From: Gillisia sp. Hel_I_86
GTDB lineage: Bacteria; Bacteroidota; Bacteroidia; Flavobacteriales; Flavobacteriaceae
Direction: 5' to 3'
Assembly: GCF_007827275.1 (NCBI RefSeq)
Contig: NZ_VISE01000001.1
Coordinates: 1,302,001 to 1,366,000, forward strand
DNA length: 64,000 bases
Both the position numbers and the translations under genes were made by a program. Shown piece after piece: positions 27,094-35,927 of this stretch (position 1 is its first letter; each line of letters starts with the position of its first letter). The notes beneath the pieces were generated by a model that had not been told where the DNA came from, did no database searches, and was given only the letters and a program-made list of their open reading frames with translations.

Positions 27094-27960
27094 TTAGCCT
27101 CTTCTTTTAAAATAACCCAACAGTTTTTTTACATAACCTTCATCCACACGTGTATTTATAGTGCCTGCGCCGCTTTTATTAAAGCTGTCTTTAAAATAAA
27201 CTTCCCGTTCCCTGAAATATTTTGCATAGTTGGTTCTAACAGATTTGGCTCCTGTATTCACCATCATCATTTCACCAGTTTCACTATCCAACATTTGTAC
27301 CAACCCAAGGTTAGGAATTTCTTCTTCCCGCTCATCGTAAATACGAATTCCTGTAACATCGTGCTTTCCACTGAGGATTTTCAATGTTTGCTGATAGCCA
27401 TCGTCCATAAAATCTGAAAGCACAAAGACGATCGCTTTCTTCTTCATTACACTGCTCACATATTTCAGGGCTTCAACAAGATTTGTATTCTTGCCTTTAG
27501 GTTCGAATTCCAGCAATTCCCTGATAATTCGAAGCACATGAGATCTGCCCTTTTTCGGCGGAATAAATAATTCCATTTGATCTGAAAATAACAACAGGCC
27601 TATTTTATCATTATTTTGAGTTGCTGAAAATGCCAAAGTCGCTGCGATTTCTGTAATAATTTCCTTTTTAGATTGAGATTTGGTTCCAAAAAATTCGGAT
27701 CCTGAAATATCCACCACCAACATCATGGTCAGCTCTCTTTCTTCTTCAAAAACCTTTACAAATGGCTCATTATATCTGGCGGTTACATTCCAATCTATAC
27801 TTCTAACATCGTCCCCAAATTGATAACTCCGTACTTCACTAAAAGTCATTCCACGACCCTTGAATGTAGAATGATACTCTCCACCAAACACGTGATTGCT
27901 CAAACGCTTGGTCTTGATCTCAATTTTTCGGACTTTCTTAAGTAGTTCTTTGGTATCCAT
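27094..27960 (-). CDS. DUF58 VWA-like protein
   Basis: 288 residues, no transmembrane helix. The DUF58 hallmark SIDWNVTARYNEPFVKVFEEE starts at about 54, and a VWA-like DISGS (84-88) follows. It is the usual partner of MoxR ATPases and sits directly downstream of moxR (68-base gap). Ends 9 bases before the BatD-like gene. Cytoplasmic; probably a substrate or adaptor of the ATPase. Confidence 0.9.
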   Translation of the reverse strand: MDTKELLKKVRKIEIKTKRLSNHVFGGEYHSTFKGRGMTFSEVRSYQFGDDVRSIDWNVTARYNEPFVKVFEEERELTMMLVVDISGSEFFGTKSQSKKEIITEIAATLAFSATQNNDKIGLLLFSDQMELFIPPKKGRSHVLRIIRELLEFEPKGKNTNLVEALKYVSSVMKKKAIVFVLSDFMDDGYQQTLKILSGKHDVTGIRIYDEREEEIPNLGLVQMLDSETGEMMMVNTGAKSVRTNYAKYFREREVYFKDSFNKSGAGTINTRVDEGYVKKLLGYFKRRG

Positions 27961-28028
27961 AGCTTTTAAAGCTCTGATGAATGTGGAATAAGATTATTTT
28001 TTGGAAGTTTAATTATTGGGAAATCATG

Positions 28029-29033
28029 CTAGGGCACTTCTACCTCATTGATGATCTTCTGGATAATATCTTCGGAAGTTACGTTTTCTGCCTCGGCTTC
28101 ATAAGTAATTCCAATCCTATGTCTCAACACATCGTAAACAATGGCTCGAACATCTTCAGGAATCACATAGCCCCTTCGTTTTATAAAAGCATAACATTTG
28201 GCTGCGATGGCCAAATTGATACTTCCCCGAGGAGAAGCTCCAAAGTTTATAAGTGGTTTTAATTCTGGTAGATTATATTTCTCAGGATTTCTGGTAGCAA
28301 AGACGATATCCAAAATATATTTTTCGATCTTCTCGTCCATATACACTTCACGCACTGCAGCTTGCGCTCTGGCAATTTGCTCCAAGCTCACCACCTGGTT
28401 CACTTTCTCGAACCCATCCTTTAAATTGGCCCTTATAATAAGTTGTTCATGCGCCATTTCTGGATACTTGATCACCGTCTTCAGCATGAACCTATCTACC
28501 TGAGCTTCCGGCAACGGATATGTTCCTTCTTGCTCCACCGGGTTTTGTGTAGCCATTACCAAAAACGGCCTATCTAAAATAAAGGTTTCGTCGCCAATAG
28601 TAACTTGCTTTTCCTGCATTGCTTCCAAAAGTGCCGATTGCACTTTTGCCGGTGCACGGTTGATCTCATCTGCCAATACAAAATTGGCGAAAATCGGCCC
28701 TTTTTTAATGCTGAAATCATTGACCTTCATATTATAGATCATGGTTCCCACAACATCTGCGGGCAAAAGATCCGGAGTAAACTGGATTCTACTAAAACTT
28801 CCGTGTACCGCTTGTGAAAGCGTGTTAATTGCTAAGGTTTTTGCAAGACCGGGAACACCTTCTAAAAGGATGTGCCCTTGCCCCAATAAACCAATTAATA
28901 AACGCTCTACCATTTCCTTTTGCCCAACGATCACTTTATTGATCTCGGTCGTAAGAATATCTACAAAGGCACTCTCTCTTTCTATTTTCTCATTAAGACT
29001 TGAAATGTCTACCGGCGCATTATTTTCTATCAT
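28029..29033 (-). CDS. moxR: MoxR-family AAA+ ATPase
   Basis: 334 residues. Walker A is GVPGLAKT (59-66, K65) and Walker B is LADEIN (120-125); a sensor/arginine-finger helix and C-terminal lid follow. MoxR ATPases act as chaperones that load or activate VWA-protein complexes, and here head the moxR-DUF58-BatDL-batA-batB-batC-batD-batE operon. The eight genes are on one strand with short gaps or overlaps over 9.2 kb. Confidence 0.95.
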   Translation of the reverse strand: MIENNAPVDISSLNEKIERESAFVDILTTEINKVIVGQKEMVERLLIGLLGQGHILLEGVPGLAKTLAINTLSQAVHGSFSRIQFTPDLLPADVVGTMIYNMKVNDFSIKKGPIFANFVLADEINRAPAKVQSALLEAMQEKQVTIGDETFILDRPFLVMATQNPVEQEGTYPLPEAQVDRFMLKTVIKYPEMAHEQLIIRANLKDGFEKVNQVVSLEQIARAQAAVREVYMDEKIEKYILDIVFATRNPEKYNLPELKPLINFGASPRGSINLAIAAKCYAFIKRRGYVIPEDVRAIVYDVLRHRIGITYEAEAENVTSEDIIQKIINEVEVP

Positions 29034-29123
29034 GGATATTATATTTAATATGTGAAGATATTTACAAATTACGAAAGGTGCAAATAGAGCAATTATTGAA
29101 CCATAAACGTTAAAATGACAAGA

Positions 29124-29165
29124 AAAAAATAGGGCTCACTAAAATTTTTTAATTTTAATGAGCCC
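29124..29165 (-). terminator. Terminator of the DUF4382 gene
   Basis: GGGCTCA (29132-29138) pairs with TGAGCCC (29159-29165), and the stem can extend through the AAAA/TTTT inside. On the minus strand it is followed by TATTTTTTT. Confidence 0.75.
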
Positions 29166-29187
29166 TTCTAAAAAAGAAATCTAACCT

Positions 29188-29988
29188 CTAATTCAAAAAG
29201 ATCGTTTCCAAATCTATGGTTCCGTTAGCAGTAACCTCAATGTTATTCATTGTTTTCACTTGGAATCCAGACAATGAAGAAGGTGTAATGGTAATTTTAT
29301 AAACTCCTGCAGGAACTCCGTTTAATGCAAATTCTCCATTGGCATTTGTAAAAGCAGAAATTTTGTTAGCTGCATTTTGTGCAGTAATCTCATATTGAAA
29401 ATTTGTTGGGTGAACTGCTCCTACAATAGTTCCAGTTTCAGCAGTTGCAGTAGCACGAATCACAGGCTTTAAAATAAAACCACCTGAATTACCAGCAGAT
29501 ACAATTGATTGATCTACATCAAAATCTAACAAAAACTCATACTCTAGTCCTGCCTCTAATTCTTGATCTACTTTAATTTTTAATCCAGATTGTTGTGCAC
29601 TTGGAGTACTTAGTTCTTGTCTTGAACCATCATTTAAAATTAAATAATTGTCTCCACCAAGTACTAGTCTAATCTGACTAAGATATCCAGCTTCCACCTC
29701 AGCATCTGCCAGTAATTGTGTTGTTCCACCTGTAAGCTCTAAAAGATCATACACGCCTGTTTGCACACCAGATAGACTCACCCAACCTTCTTCAGAAACT
29801 GAAGCGTCAGATTTTACCATAACATCTACCACATTTACAAAGACTGCTTTGTAATCACCCGGGGCATCGGTCATTCTCACTTTTACTCTAGCAGAATTCT
29901 CTCCATTGGAATCATCATCACTACAGCTAAACAATAAGGTTACAGCAAGTATAGCCACTAAAAATCCTGTAAATTTCTTCATTCTCAT
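29188..29988 (-). CDS. DUF4382 lipoprotein
   Basis: 266 residues from ATG 29988 (29982 is equally possible; the longer frame to 30048 adds a poor N-terminus). Signal ending at LLFSC gives a lipidated cysteine. DUF4382 (about 35-165) starts ARVKVRMTDAPGDYKAVFVNVVDV, the family pattern, followed by a carboxypeptidase-regulatory-like beta-sandwich (about 175-266, GVPAGVYKITITPSS). Outer-membrane or cell-surface lipoprotein of unknown role, common in Bacteroidota. Monocistronic. Confidence 0.83.
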   Translation of the reverse strand: MRMKKFTGFLVAILAVTLLFSCSDDDSNGENSARVKVRMTDAPGDYKAVFVNVVDVMVKSDASVSEEGWVSLSGVQTGVYDLLELTGGTTQLLADAEVEAGYLSQIRLVLGGDNYLILNDGSRQELSTPSAQQSGLKIKVDQELEAGLEYEFLLDFDVDQSIVSAGNSGGFILKPVIRATATAETGTIVGAVHPTNFQYEITAQNAANKISAFTNANGEFALNGVPAGVYKITITPSSLSGFQVKTMNNIEVTANGTIDLETIFLN

Positions 29989-30184
29989 ATTTGTTGATCG
30001 CTTTTTCATATTAAAATTGATTTGGTTTTGATGTGGATAACGGTACATTATATAATAGATTTTATGGTGCGATCACAATTAACTATTTTTAACAAGTCTT
30101 AACGTTCGTTTTACAATTGATACCAATCTTATTCTTGATACATTTTATAACTTCAACCGATTTTTAAAATTCCAAACCAATAAT

Positions 30185-30946
30185 ATGACAAAAATTGCCT
30201 TAATCACAGGAGCCACCAGCGGAATTGGAAAAGCAACCGCATTTGCATTTGCTAAAAAGAACATGAATTTGATCTTATGTGGAAGAAAAACAGCGATTCT
30301 GAAAGAATTGGAAGTAGAACTGTCCAAACAAGTAGTTGTAACCACCTTGAATTTCGATGTCCGAGATAAAAATGAAGTATTTAAAAAAATAGAAAGTTTG
30401 CCCGAATCCTTTAAAAATATCGATATTCTAATCAACAATGCCGGAAACGCTCACGGCTTGGATCCTATTCAGGATGGAAACTTAGATGATTGGGATGCCA
30501 TGCTGGATATTAATGTAAAGGGATTGCTCTATGTAAGTAAAGCGGTAATTCCGGGAATGATCGAAAGAAAATCCGGGCATATCATCAATATTGGTTCTAC
30601 CGCGGGCAAAGAAGTGTATCCCAATGGAAATGTGTATTGCGCCAGTAAATTTGCGGTAGATGCCCTAAACCAAGCAATGCGAATAGACCTTAATAAAACA
30701 GGGATTAAAGTAGGTGCCGTAAATCCAGGTTTAACCCAAACCGATTTTAGCAAAGTGCGTTTTAAGGGAGATAACGAGAAAGCAGAAAAAGTCTATCAAG
30801 GTTTCGAGGCGCTTCAGCCAGAAGATATTGCAGATATTATCTCTTTTGTGGTCTCCAGGCCCTATCATGTAAATATTGCAGACCTTACGGTGATGCCATC
30901 AGCCCAAGCCAGCAGTACTATTCTTAATAAAAACAAAGATTCTTAA
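30185..30946 (+). CDS. SDR-family NAD(P)-dependent oxidoreductase
   Basis: 253 residues. Cofactor motif TGATSGIG (8-15), NNAG (84-87), catalytic S138, Y151 and K155 (YCASK). Closest to the YdfG-type SDRs that act on 3-hydroxy acids and malonic semialdehyde, but substrate is not determined. Cytoplasmic. A short frame follows 13 bases downstream. Confidence 0.88.
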   Translation: MTKIALITGATSGIGKATAFAFAKKNMNLILCGRKTAILKELEVELSKQVVVTTLNFDVRDKNEVFKKIESLPESFKNIDILINNAGNAHGLDPIQDGNLDDWDAMLDINVKGLLYVSKAVIPGMIERKSGHIINIGSTAGKEVYPNGNVYCASKFAVDALNQAMRIDLNKTGIKVGAVNPGLTQTDFSKVRFKGDNEKAEKVYQGFEALQPEDIADIISFVVSRPYHVNIADLTVMPSAQASSTILNKNKDS

Positions 30947-30959
30947 TTAATAATTATTT

Positions 30960-31088
30960 ATGGCTCATTATGATAAATTTGAAGATTTAGATATGAGTTT
31001 ATTCCGTAAACTCAAGTTAAACAAGAAAAGAGTAAAAAAGTCAAACTTTAAAATTTGGACGTCTCCATTAACTTGTTTCTGGGTCTAA
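30960..31088 (+). CDS. Possible small basic protein, 42 aa
   Basis: ATG at 30960, 13 bases after the SDR stop, encodes 42 residues with an acidic start (YDKFEDLDM) and a basic centre (KLKLNKKRVKK). I recognise no family; it could be a gene remnant. The nearby palindrome TCCCGAAAGATTTCGGGA (31129-31146) belongs to the repeat family and suggests the region has been disturbed. Confidence 0.25.
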   Translation: MAHYDKFEDLDMSLFRKLKLNKKRVKKSNFKIWTSPLTCFWV

Positions 31089-31128
31089 GTTGAGTGTATA
31101 GTACTATTCATGTTAGGTGCTAAAACCA

Positions 31129-31152
31129 TCCCGAAAGATTTCGGGACAGCAT
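31129..31152. repeat. Decayed REP-like unit with palindrome
   Basis: TCCCGAAAGATTTCGGGA is followed by CAGCATGA, the same junction as in the repeat at 9089-9115 (palindrome then CAGCGTGAC). The left arm of the REP unit is not recognisable. Confidence 0.5.
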
Positions 31153-31239
31153 GATGATTTATTCATAATTTTGATTTTATGAGTAAAAACGAACATCCAT
31201 AAATTTGATAATAAATAATCGAGAATAAGGAATACTGAA

Positions 31240-32376
31240 ATGATCAACAAACGCCTATTAATAAAAAACCTGCTCGCCCATAACGACGAGAACAGCTTTT
31301 ATGATAAAAAACGGACGTTGAATATTGGCCAAAAGGAAGGCAAAGCTAAATTCTTAAAACATGTATGTGCGCTTGCAAATTCCAATCCCAAGAATAATTC
31401 TTACATAGTGATTGGGGTAGAAGATGAAGACAACTTTATTACCGGGGTAGATTTTTTTGATGATAGCAAGATCCAAAACTTAATAAATGCCTATTTGGAA
31501 AACCCTCCCTTGGTTTCCTATGAGAATATTCCGTTTCCACATTTACCAGATCATTTAGTGGTGGGATTGGTTACCATTAGACCCAATAATGGAAAGGTTT
31601 GTGCCCTCCGAAAAAATATTTGGAAATACTATGGGGGAGCAGTTTATATTCGGGAAGGCAGTATTAGCATGCCCAAGAATTTCGGGATAGAATTAAAAGA
31701 TATCAACTCTAAAATTGTCGCTTCGATAGAGAACCATGCGCAGAATAATATCGAGCTAACCCTAGATGGCGTTTTCGATTTTATGAACAAACGAAAGGAT
31801 TTTCATCCGTCCTACAAAGTCTTTAAAGAATATTTCGTGGTTTGCTGGGCAGGAAAAACGAAGCAAATAAAGGGAGAAACCTACTATTCCCGATTGGATA
31901 TCGAGTTGATAAATGAACAGGTTAAATTGTTTTATTCAGAACTGGATGTAGTAAGTATACGTATAGACAAAGATTATTTCAAAATTATCGAATATATGCA
32001 TTTAGGGCTTCAGGATAAGTATCAGTATTATCCGCTGGAAGAGGTGAGTATAAGTTTTAAAGATAATGCAGGCTACGATATGGAAAGCAAACTGCTATTT
32101 AAACCGCCCCAATTCGATAAAAAAATTCTTTATCATATCTATAATTCCAATAATGCGTTGCTTGAAAAACTGAAAAAAGGATCCAAGCTCACTAAAAATG
32201 AGGAAAAGGATTTACTTAAAATGCCCGCTTCCTATTTAATATGTTATTTTAATGAATTTGATGCATCCATGGATAAATTGGAAGAAGCAAAGGAATATTT
32301 GAAGATCCATAGCAAGAAGGCATATCAATCTTATAAAGAAAGCATGAGAATCCTTAGAAAGGTAAAATATAACTAA
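31240..32376 (+). CDS. AlbA_2 (Schlafen-like) domain protein
   Basis: 378 residues. The first 150 residues carry an AlbA_2/divergent AAA-4 pattern: KTRTLNIGQKEGKAKFLKHVCALANS..., then NSYIVIGVEDEDNFITGVD and a VYIREGS strand. The remaining part is helix-rich and not recognised. Proteins of this class are annotated as putative ATP-binding or nucleic-acid-binding regulators. It ends 1 base before the phosphoesterase gene, so the two form an operon. Confidence 0.75.
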   Translation: MINKRLLIKNLLAHNDENSFYDKKRTLNIGQKEGKAKFLKHVCALANSNPKNNSYIVIGVEDEDNFITGVDFFDDSKIQNLINAYLENPPLVSYENIPFPHLPDHLVVGLVTIRPNNGKVCALRKNIWKYYGGAVYIREGSISMPKNFGIELKDINSKIVASIENHAQNNIELTLDGVFDFMNKRKDFHPSYKVFKEYFVVCWAGKTKQIKGETYYSRLDIELINEQVKLFYSELDVVSIRIDKDYFKIIEYMHLGLQDKYQYYPLEEVSISFKDNAGYDMESKLLFKPPQFDKKILYHIYNSNNALLEKLKKGSKLTKNEEKDLLKMPASYLICYFNEFDASMDKLEEAKEYLKIHSKKAYQSYKESMRILRKVKYN

Positions 32377-32377
32377 T

Positions 32378-33106
32378 ATGAACAGAACAATTGCCATTGG
32401 CGATATTCATGGGGGGCTTAAAGCGCTTATCCAGCTTCTTGAGAGGATTGATCTTTTACCAAGTGATAAACTCATTTTCTTGGGAGATTATGTAGATGGA
32501 TGGAGCGACTCTGCCAATGTGGTTTCCTATTTAATTGACCTTGCAAAACAGAATTCCTGTATTTTTTTAAGAGGAAATCATGATGATCTTACGGAAGAAT
32601 GGTTGAAAACAGGAGATTTAAATGAACAATGGCTGCAACATGGGGGGCAATCGAGTATAGATGCGTATAGAAATTTTTCTTCCGAAGAAATAGAGGAACA
32701 TTTAAATTTCTATTCTCAAATGGTAAATTATTATATAGATCAAGATAACAACCTATTTGTGCATGCCGGATTTACAAATATTCATGGTCCGGAAAAGGAA
32801 TATCATCCAAAAACCGTATTTTGGGATAGAACCCTATGGGAAATGCTGCTTTCGCTAGATAAAAAGCTAGATCGAAGTAATGATTATTATCCAAAACGCT
32901 TACTTCTCTTTGAAGAGATCTTTATAGGACATACGCCCGTAACACGCATTGGGAAAGAAAAACCAGTGAATATTGCAAACGTTTGGAATGTGGATACTGG
33001 GGCAGCATTCAAAGGAAAAATCTCTGCGATAGAGGTCACAACCAAAAAGATTTGGCAAAGTGACCCTGTTCATGAACTCTATCCGAATGAGGACGGGAGA
33101 AATTAA
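32378..33106 (+). CDS. Calcineurin-like metallophosphoesterase (PPP type)
   Basis: 242 residues. All PPP motifs are visible: GDIHG (8-12), GDYVDG (36-41), RGNHDD (65-70), then HAGF (about 128) and GHTPV (about 187). It should be a two-metal Ser/Thr-phosphatase or diadenosine-tetraphosphatase-like enzyme. Cytoplasmic. Coupled with the AlbA_2 gene before it. Confidence 0.88.
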   Translation: MNRTIAIGDIHGGLKALIQLLERIDLLPSDKLIFLGDYVDGWSDSANVVSYLIDLAKQNSCIFLRGNHDDLTEEWLKTGDLNEQWLQHGGQSSIDAYRNFSSEEIEEHLNFYSQMVNYYIDQDNNLFVHAGFTNIHGPEKEYHPKTVFWDRTLWEMLLSLDKKLDRSNDYYPKRLLLFEEIFIGHTPVTRIGKEKPVNIANVWNVDTGAAFKGKISAIEVTTKKIWQSDPVHELYPNEDGRN

Positions 33107-33140
33107 TAAAAATTTAGGCATGCAAACCTTAATAACTTCA

Positions 33141-33148
33141 TATATTTG
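33141..33148 (+). promoter_or_regulatory. Possible -7 box upstream of the desaturase gene
   Basis: TATATTTG matches TAnnTTTG, but it is 105 bases before the ATG and lacks a -33 TTG. Confidence 0.3.
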
Positions 33149-33253
33149 AAATTATTAATAGGTTAAGCATCATTTTTGATGTTAAAAAGAATTAAGCCAG
33201 CGCTTTGCAGAATTCATTTTTGTAATGTATGGAAACCCTAAAAAAAGTAAGCT

Positions 33254-34246
33254 ATGGCATTAAGCAATATCCGGTTAGAAGTAATGAAAACTGTCGAGAA
33301 GCAGGTAGACAGCTTTGTAGATAAGTATTTAATTCCGGTAGAAGAAATTTGGCAACCTACAGACCTTTTGCCAAACCTACAAAGTGAAAATTATATAGAC
33401 GAAATTAAACAGATCCGTGAAGAGTCTAAAGAATTAGGCTATGACTTCTGGGTTGTTCTGGTAGCCGATATGGTTACAGAAGAGGCTTTACCCACTTACG
33501 AATCTTGGTTAATGGATATGGAAGGGGTGCAACAACATGGGAGACATGATGGTTGGTCCAAATGGATTAGACATTGGACAGGAGAAGAAAACCGGCATGG
33601 TGATACCTTGAACAAATACCTTTACCTATCTGGAAGGGTAGATATGAAAGAAATAGAAAAGACTACTCAATATTTAATTAATGATGGTTTTGATATTGGA
33701 ACCGGGCGTGATCCTTATAAAAACTTTATATATACCAGCTTCCAAGAGCTGGCCACCAACATTTCCCATAAGCGGGTGGGTCAACTTGCCAAGAACAAAG
33801 GAAATAAAATGCTTGCCAAAATGTGCAATGTTATTGCCGGGGATGAAATGAGGCATCATTTAGCCTATCGAGAATTTGTAAACATCATTTTTGAGCATGA
33901 CCCAAGCGAGATGATGTTGGCTTTTCAGGATATGATGAAAAAGAAAATTGTAATGCCTGCACAATTTATAAGGGAATCTGGGGAAGGAATTGCAACAGCC
34001 TTTGAAAATTTCTCCAATGCGGCACAGCGTTTAGGTGTTTACACAACTTACGATTATATAGACATCTTAAAAAAGCTTAATGAATACTGGCAAATAGATA
34101 AATTCACCTCTCTTACAGATGACGCTGAAAAAGCTAGGGATTATTTAATGGCTTTACCAGATAGAATGACACGTATTGCAAGCAGGATTGCTATTCCTCA
34201 AGATCAACACCAATTTAAATGGGTAGCACCCAACGGAATGTTATAA
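33254..34246 (+). CDS. Soluble acyl-ACP desaturase
   Basis: 330 residues, no membrane helices. The two diiron halves are visible: EENRHGD (111-117) and DEMRHHLAYREF (about 196-207), the EExxH plus ExxH ligand arrangement of the plant/actinobacterial stearoyl-ACP desaturase family. It would introduce a cis double bond into acyl-ACP with O2 and ferredoxin, altering membrane fluidity. ATG at 33254. Followed by a clear terminator; monocistronic. Confidence 0.9.
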   Translation: MALSNIRLEVMKTVEKQVDSFVDKYLIPVEEIWQPTDLLPNLQSENYIDEIKQIREESKELGYDFWVVLVADMVTEEALPTYESWLMDMEGVQQHGRHDGWSKWIRHWTGEENRHGDTLNKYLYLSGRVDMKEIEKTTQYLINDGFDIGTGRDPYKNFIYTSFQELATNISHKRVGQLAKNKGNKMLAKMCNVIAGDEMRHHLAYREFVNIIFEHDPSEMMLAFQDMMKKKIVMPAQFIRESGEGIATAFENFSNAAQRLGVYTTYDYIDILKKLNEYWQIDKFTSLTDDAEKARDYLMALPDRMTRIASRIAIPQDQHQFKWVAPNGML

Positions 34247-34268
34247 TATTGCCTTTACATATTTTAAT

Positions 34269-34299
34269 TAAACCCCGATCCGACAGATCGGGGTTTTTT
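34269..34299 (+). terminator. Terminator of the acyl-ACP desaturase gene
   Basis: AACCCCGATC (34271-34280) and GATCGGGGTT (34286-34295) form a 10-bp stem with loop CGACA and a TTTTTT tail. Confidence 0.9.
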
Positions 34300-34464
34300 C
34301 GTTTTAAATAATTGATCTCGTTCCAATTCAATAGTCTAGAGGGTTTTCGTTTAACAAAACCTTAACTAGAAACCAAAAACCGCCCCCCTCTTCTTCCCGT
34401 ATATAAAAATGTAGACCAACAATGGTCTTTCTTAAATTATTTAAAAAACAATAAACCAATCCTT

Positions 34465-35142
34465 ATGAAAAAGATTAAAATTTTTGCGGTTTTAGGAATA
34501 ATATTGGCCGTGCCAGTATTTATTGCCGCCGATCACGTTGATGCTCCAGGAGTAGCGGGAACTTCTGCTGATATTGCAGACTTCTATGCTTTCGAGCCCA
34601 CAATAGGCTCAGACAATACTGTCTTTATAGTAAATGTCCAATCCAATGTTTTACCAGATTTAACATATGGCGCTTTCGATGAAGATGTGCTTATCGAGAT
34701 CAATATAGATTTAGATGGTGACTTGGTAGAAGATCAAGTTATTCAAGCTATTCCTAGAGATGGAATTATGTATTTCTTTGGGCCATTCGCTCCATCGTCT
34801 ACTGGATTAGATAGTCAAGTAGCAACTGGAAATGCTTTAGGATCTGTAGAAATTTCTTCTAATACTGCAATTACAACTACCACTAGTAATGGCGTTTCCT
34901 TATTTGCTGGACCAAGACAAGATGCTTTCTATTTTGACTTTAATCGTTTCAATCAAGTAATTGCCCCTACAGAAGAAGATCATTCAGGATTTAATGTTCC
35001 TGGCATAGATACTTTTGATGGTGCCAATACTTTATCTATTGCATTGGAAGTGCCAAATTCTTTATTGGGAACCCCTACTGCCATGAATGTAATAAATGTA
35101 CCTGTGTATAAAACTTGGGTGACTACGAACAGGAAACAATAA
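34465..35142 (+). CDS. DUF4331 N-terminal half protein
   Basis: 225 residues with a Sec signal peptide (about 1-22, ending IAADH). It carries the N-terminal DUF4331 pattern: DHVDAPG, ADIADFYAFEP, and later DAFYFDFNRF and GIDTFDGANTLSIALEVPNSLL. It stops where single-chain DUF4331 proteins continue with the RxGRPxxN region, which is encoded by the next gene. Exported protein of unknown function. Confidence 0.75.
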   Translation: MKKIKIFAVLGIILAVPVFIAADHVDAPGVAGTSADIADFYAFEPTIGSDNTVFIVNVQSNVLPDLTYGAFDEDVLIEINIDLDGDLVEDQVIQAIPRDGIMYFFGPFAPSSTGLDSQVATGNALGSVEISSNTAITTTTSNGVSLFAGPRQDAFYFDFNRFNQVIAPTEEDHSGFNVPGIDTFDGANTLSIALEVPNSLLGTPTAMNVINVPVYKTWVTTNRKQ

Positions 35143-35168
35143 TATATCAATCTTAAAAACATAGAATT

Positions 35169-35864
35169 ATGAAAATATACAATATAAAATTTTTATTCGC
35201 AGCATTGTGTGCCAGCTTCTTGGTGGTAGGATGTAGTAATGATGATGACGATAATGGAGGCGGAACACCTCCACCTGCTGAAGTGGATTTTACCGGAACT
35301 TATAGTCAGGTAGATCATATGGGAAGACCTGGAATAAACACTGTTTTAAGCGGTAGTGCAGATATCAAGAACATGCACAATGTTACAATCCCTTCAATGA
35401 TGCAAGCAACTTTTCAAGCCGATTTTGAAGCACAATTAGAAGGTTTGCATGATGCTTATGCCGTACTTTTAGGTTTTACTGCTGAGCAGGTAAATTACGA
35501 GCCAAATATTTTGGGGGTTATACTTAATGGAGGGATGGAAACTTCGGAAGACAATCCCAACCCGGTTTCTGCTGCTGTATTAACCACCGTCCTTTCAAAT
35601 GATGTTTTGGAAGTTGCACCAAATGCACCCACTACTTATTTCAACCCGGGATCTGGATATCCAGGGTTTGATGGAGCTATTGGGTTTACCGGTAGAACAT
35701 TGCAAGATGATGTAATAGATGTTTCACTTATCTTGCTTTTTGGTGGAGAAACCGGAGCTCGTTTTAATGGGCAAGATGGATTTCCACAATTAGTTACAGA
35801 TGGGGTTGCTATTACCGCCGATAATATTACAACTAGCTTTCCTTATATTGGAGCGCCAGAATAA
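35169..35864 (+). CDS. DUF4331 C-terminal half lipoprotein
   Basis: 231 residues; signal with lipobox VVGC (about residue 22) and a poly-Asp/Gly linker. It starts its domain with YSQVDHMGRPGINTVL and ends with GFTGRTLQDDVIDVSLILLFGG, motifs that in full-length DUF4331 proteins follow the part found in the preceding gene. It therefore looks like the other half of a split protein, with its own secretion signal. 26 bases after the first half; terminator follows. Confidence 0.75.
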   Translation: MKIYNIKFLFAALCASFLVVGCSNDDDDNGGGTPPPAEVDFTGTYSQVDHMGRPGINTVLSGSADIKNMHNVTIPSMMQATFQADFEAQLEGLHDAYAVLLGFTAEQVNYEPNILGVILNGGMETSEDNPNPVSAAVLTTVLSNDVLEVAPNAPTTYFNPGSGYPGFDGAIGFTGRTLQDDVIDVSLILLFGGETGARFNGQDGFPQLVTDGVAITADNITTSFPYIGAPE

Positions 35865-35882
35865 TTTTATTTAACAATATTC

Positions 35883-35906
35883 AAAAGCCCTGTAAAAAGG
35901 GCTTTT
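35883..35906 (+). terminator. Terminator after the DUF4331 pair
   Basis: AAAAGCCC (35883-35890) pairs with GGGCTTTT (35899-35906), followed by TT. Twenty-one bases later the TPR lipoprotein starts, so read-through or processing may link the genes. Confidence 0.8.
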
Positions 35907-35927
35907 TTGTACACAAAATTAACCACC

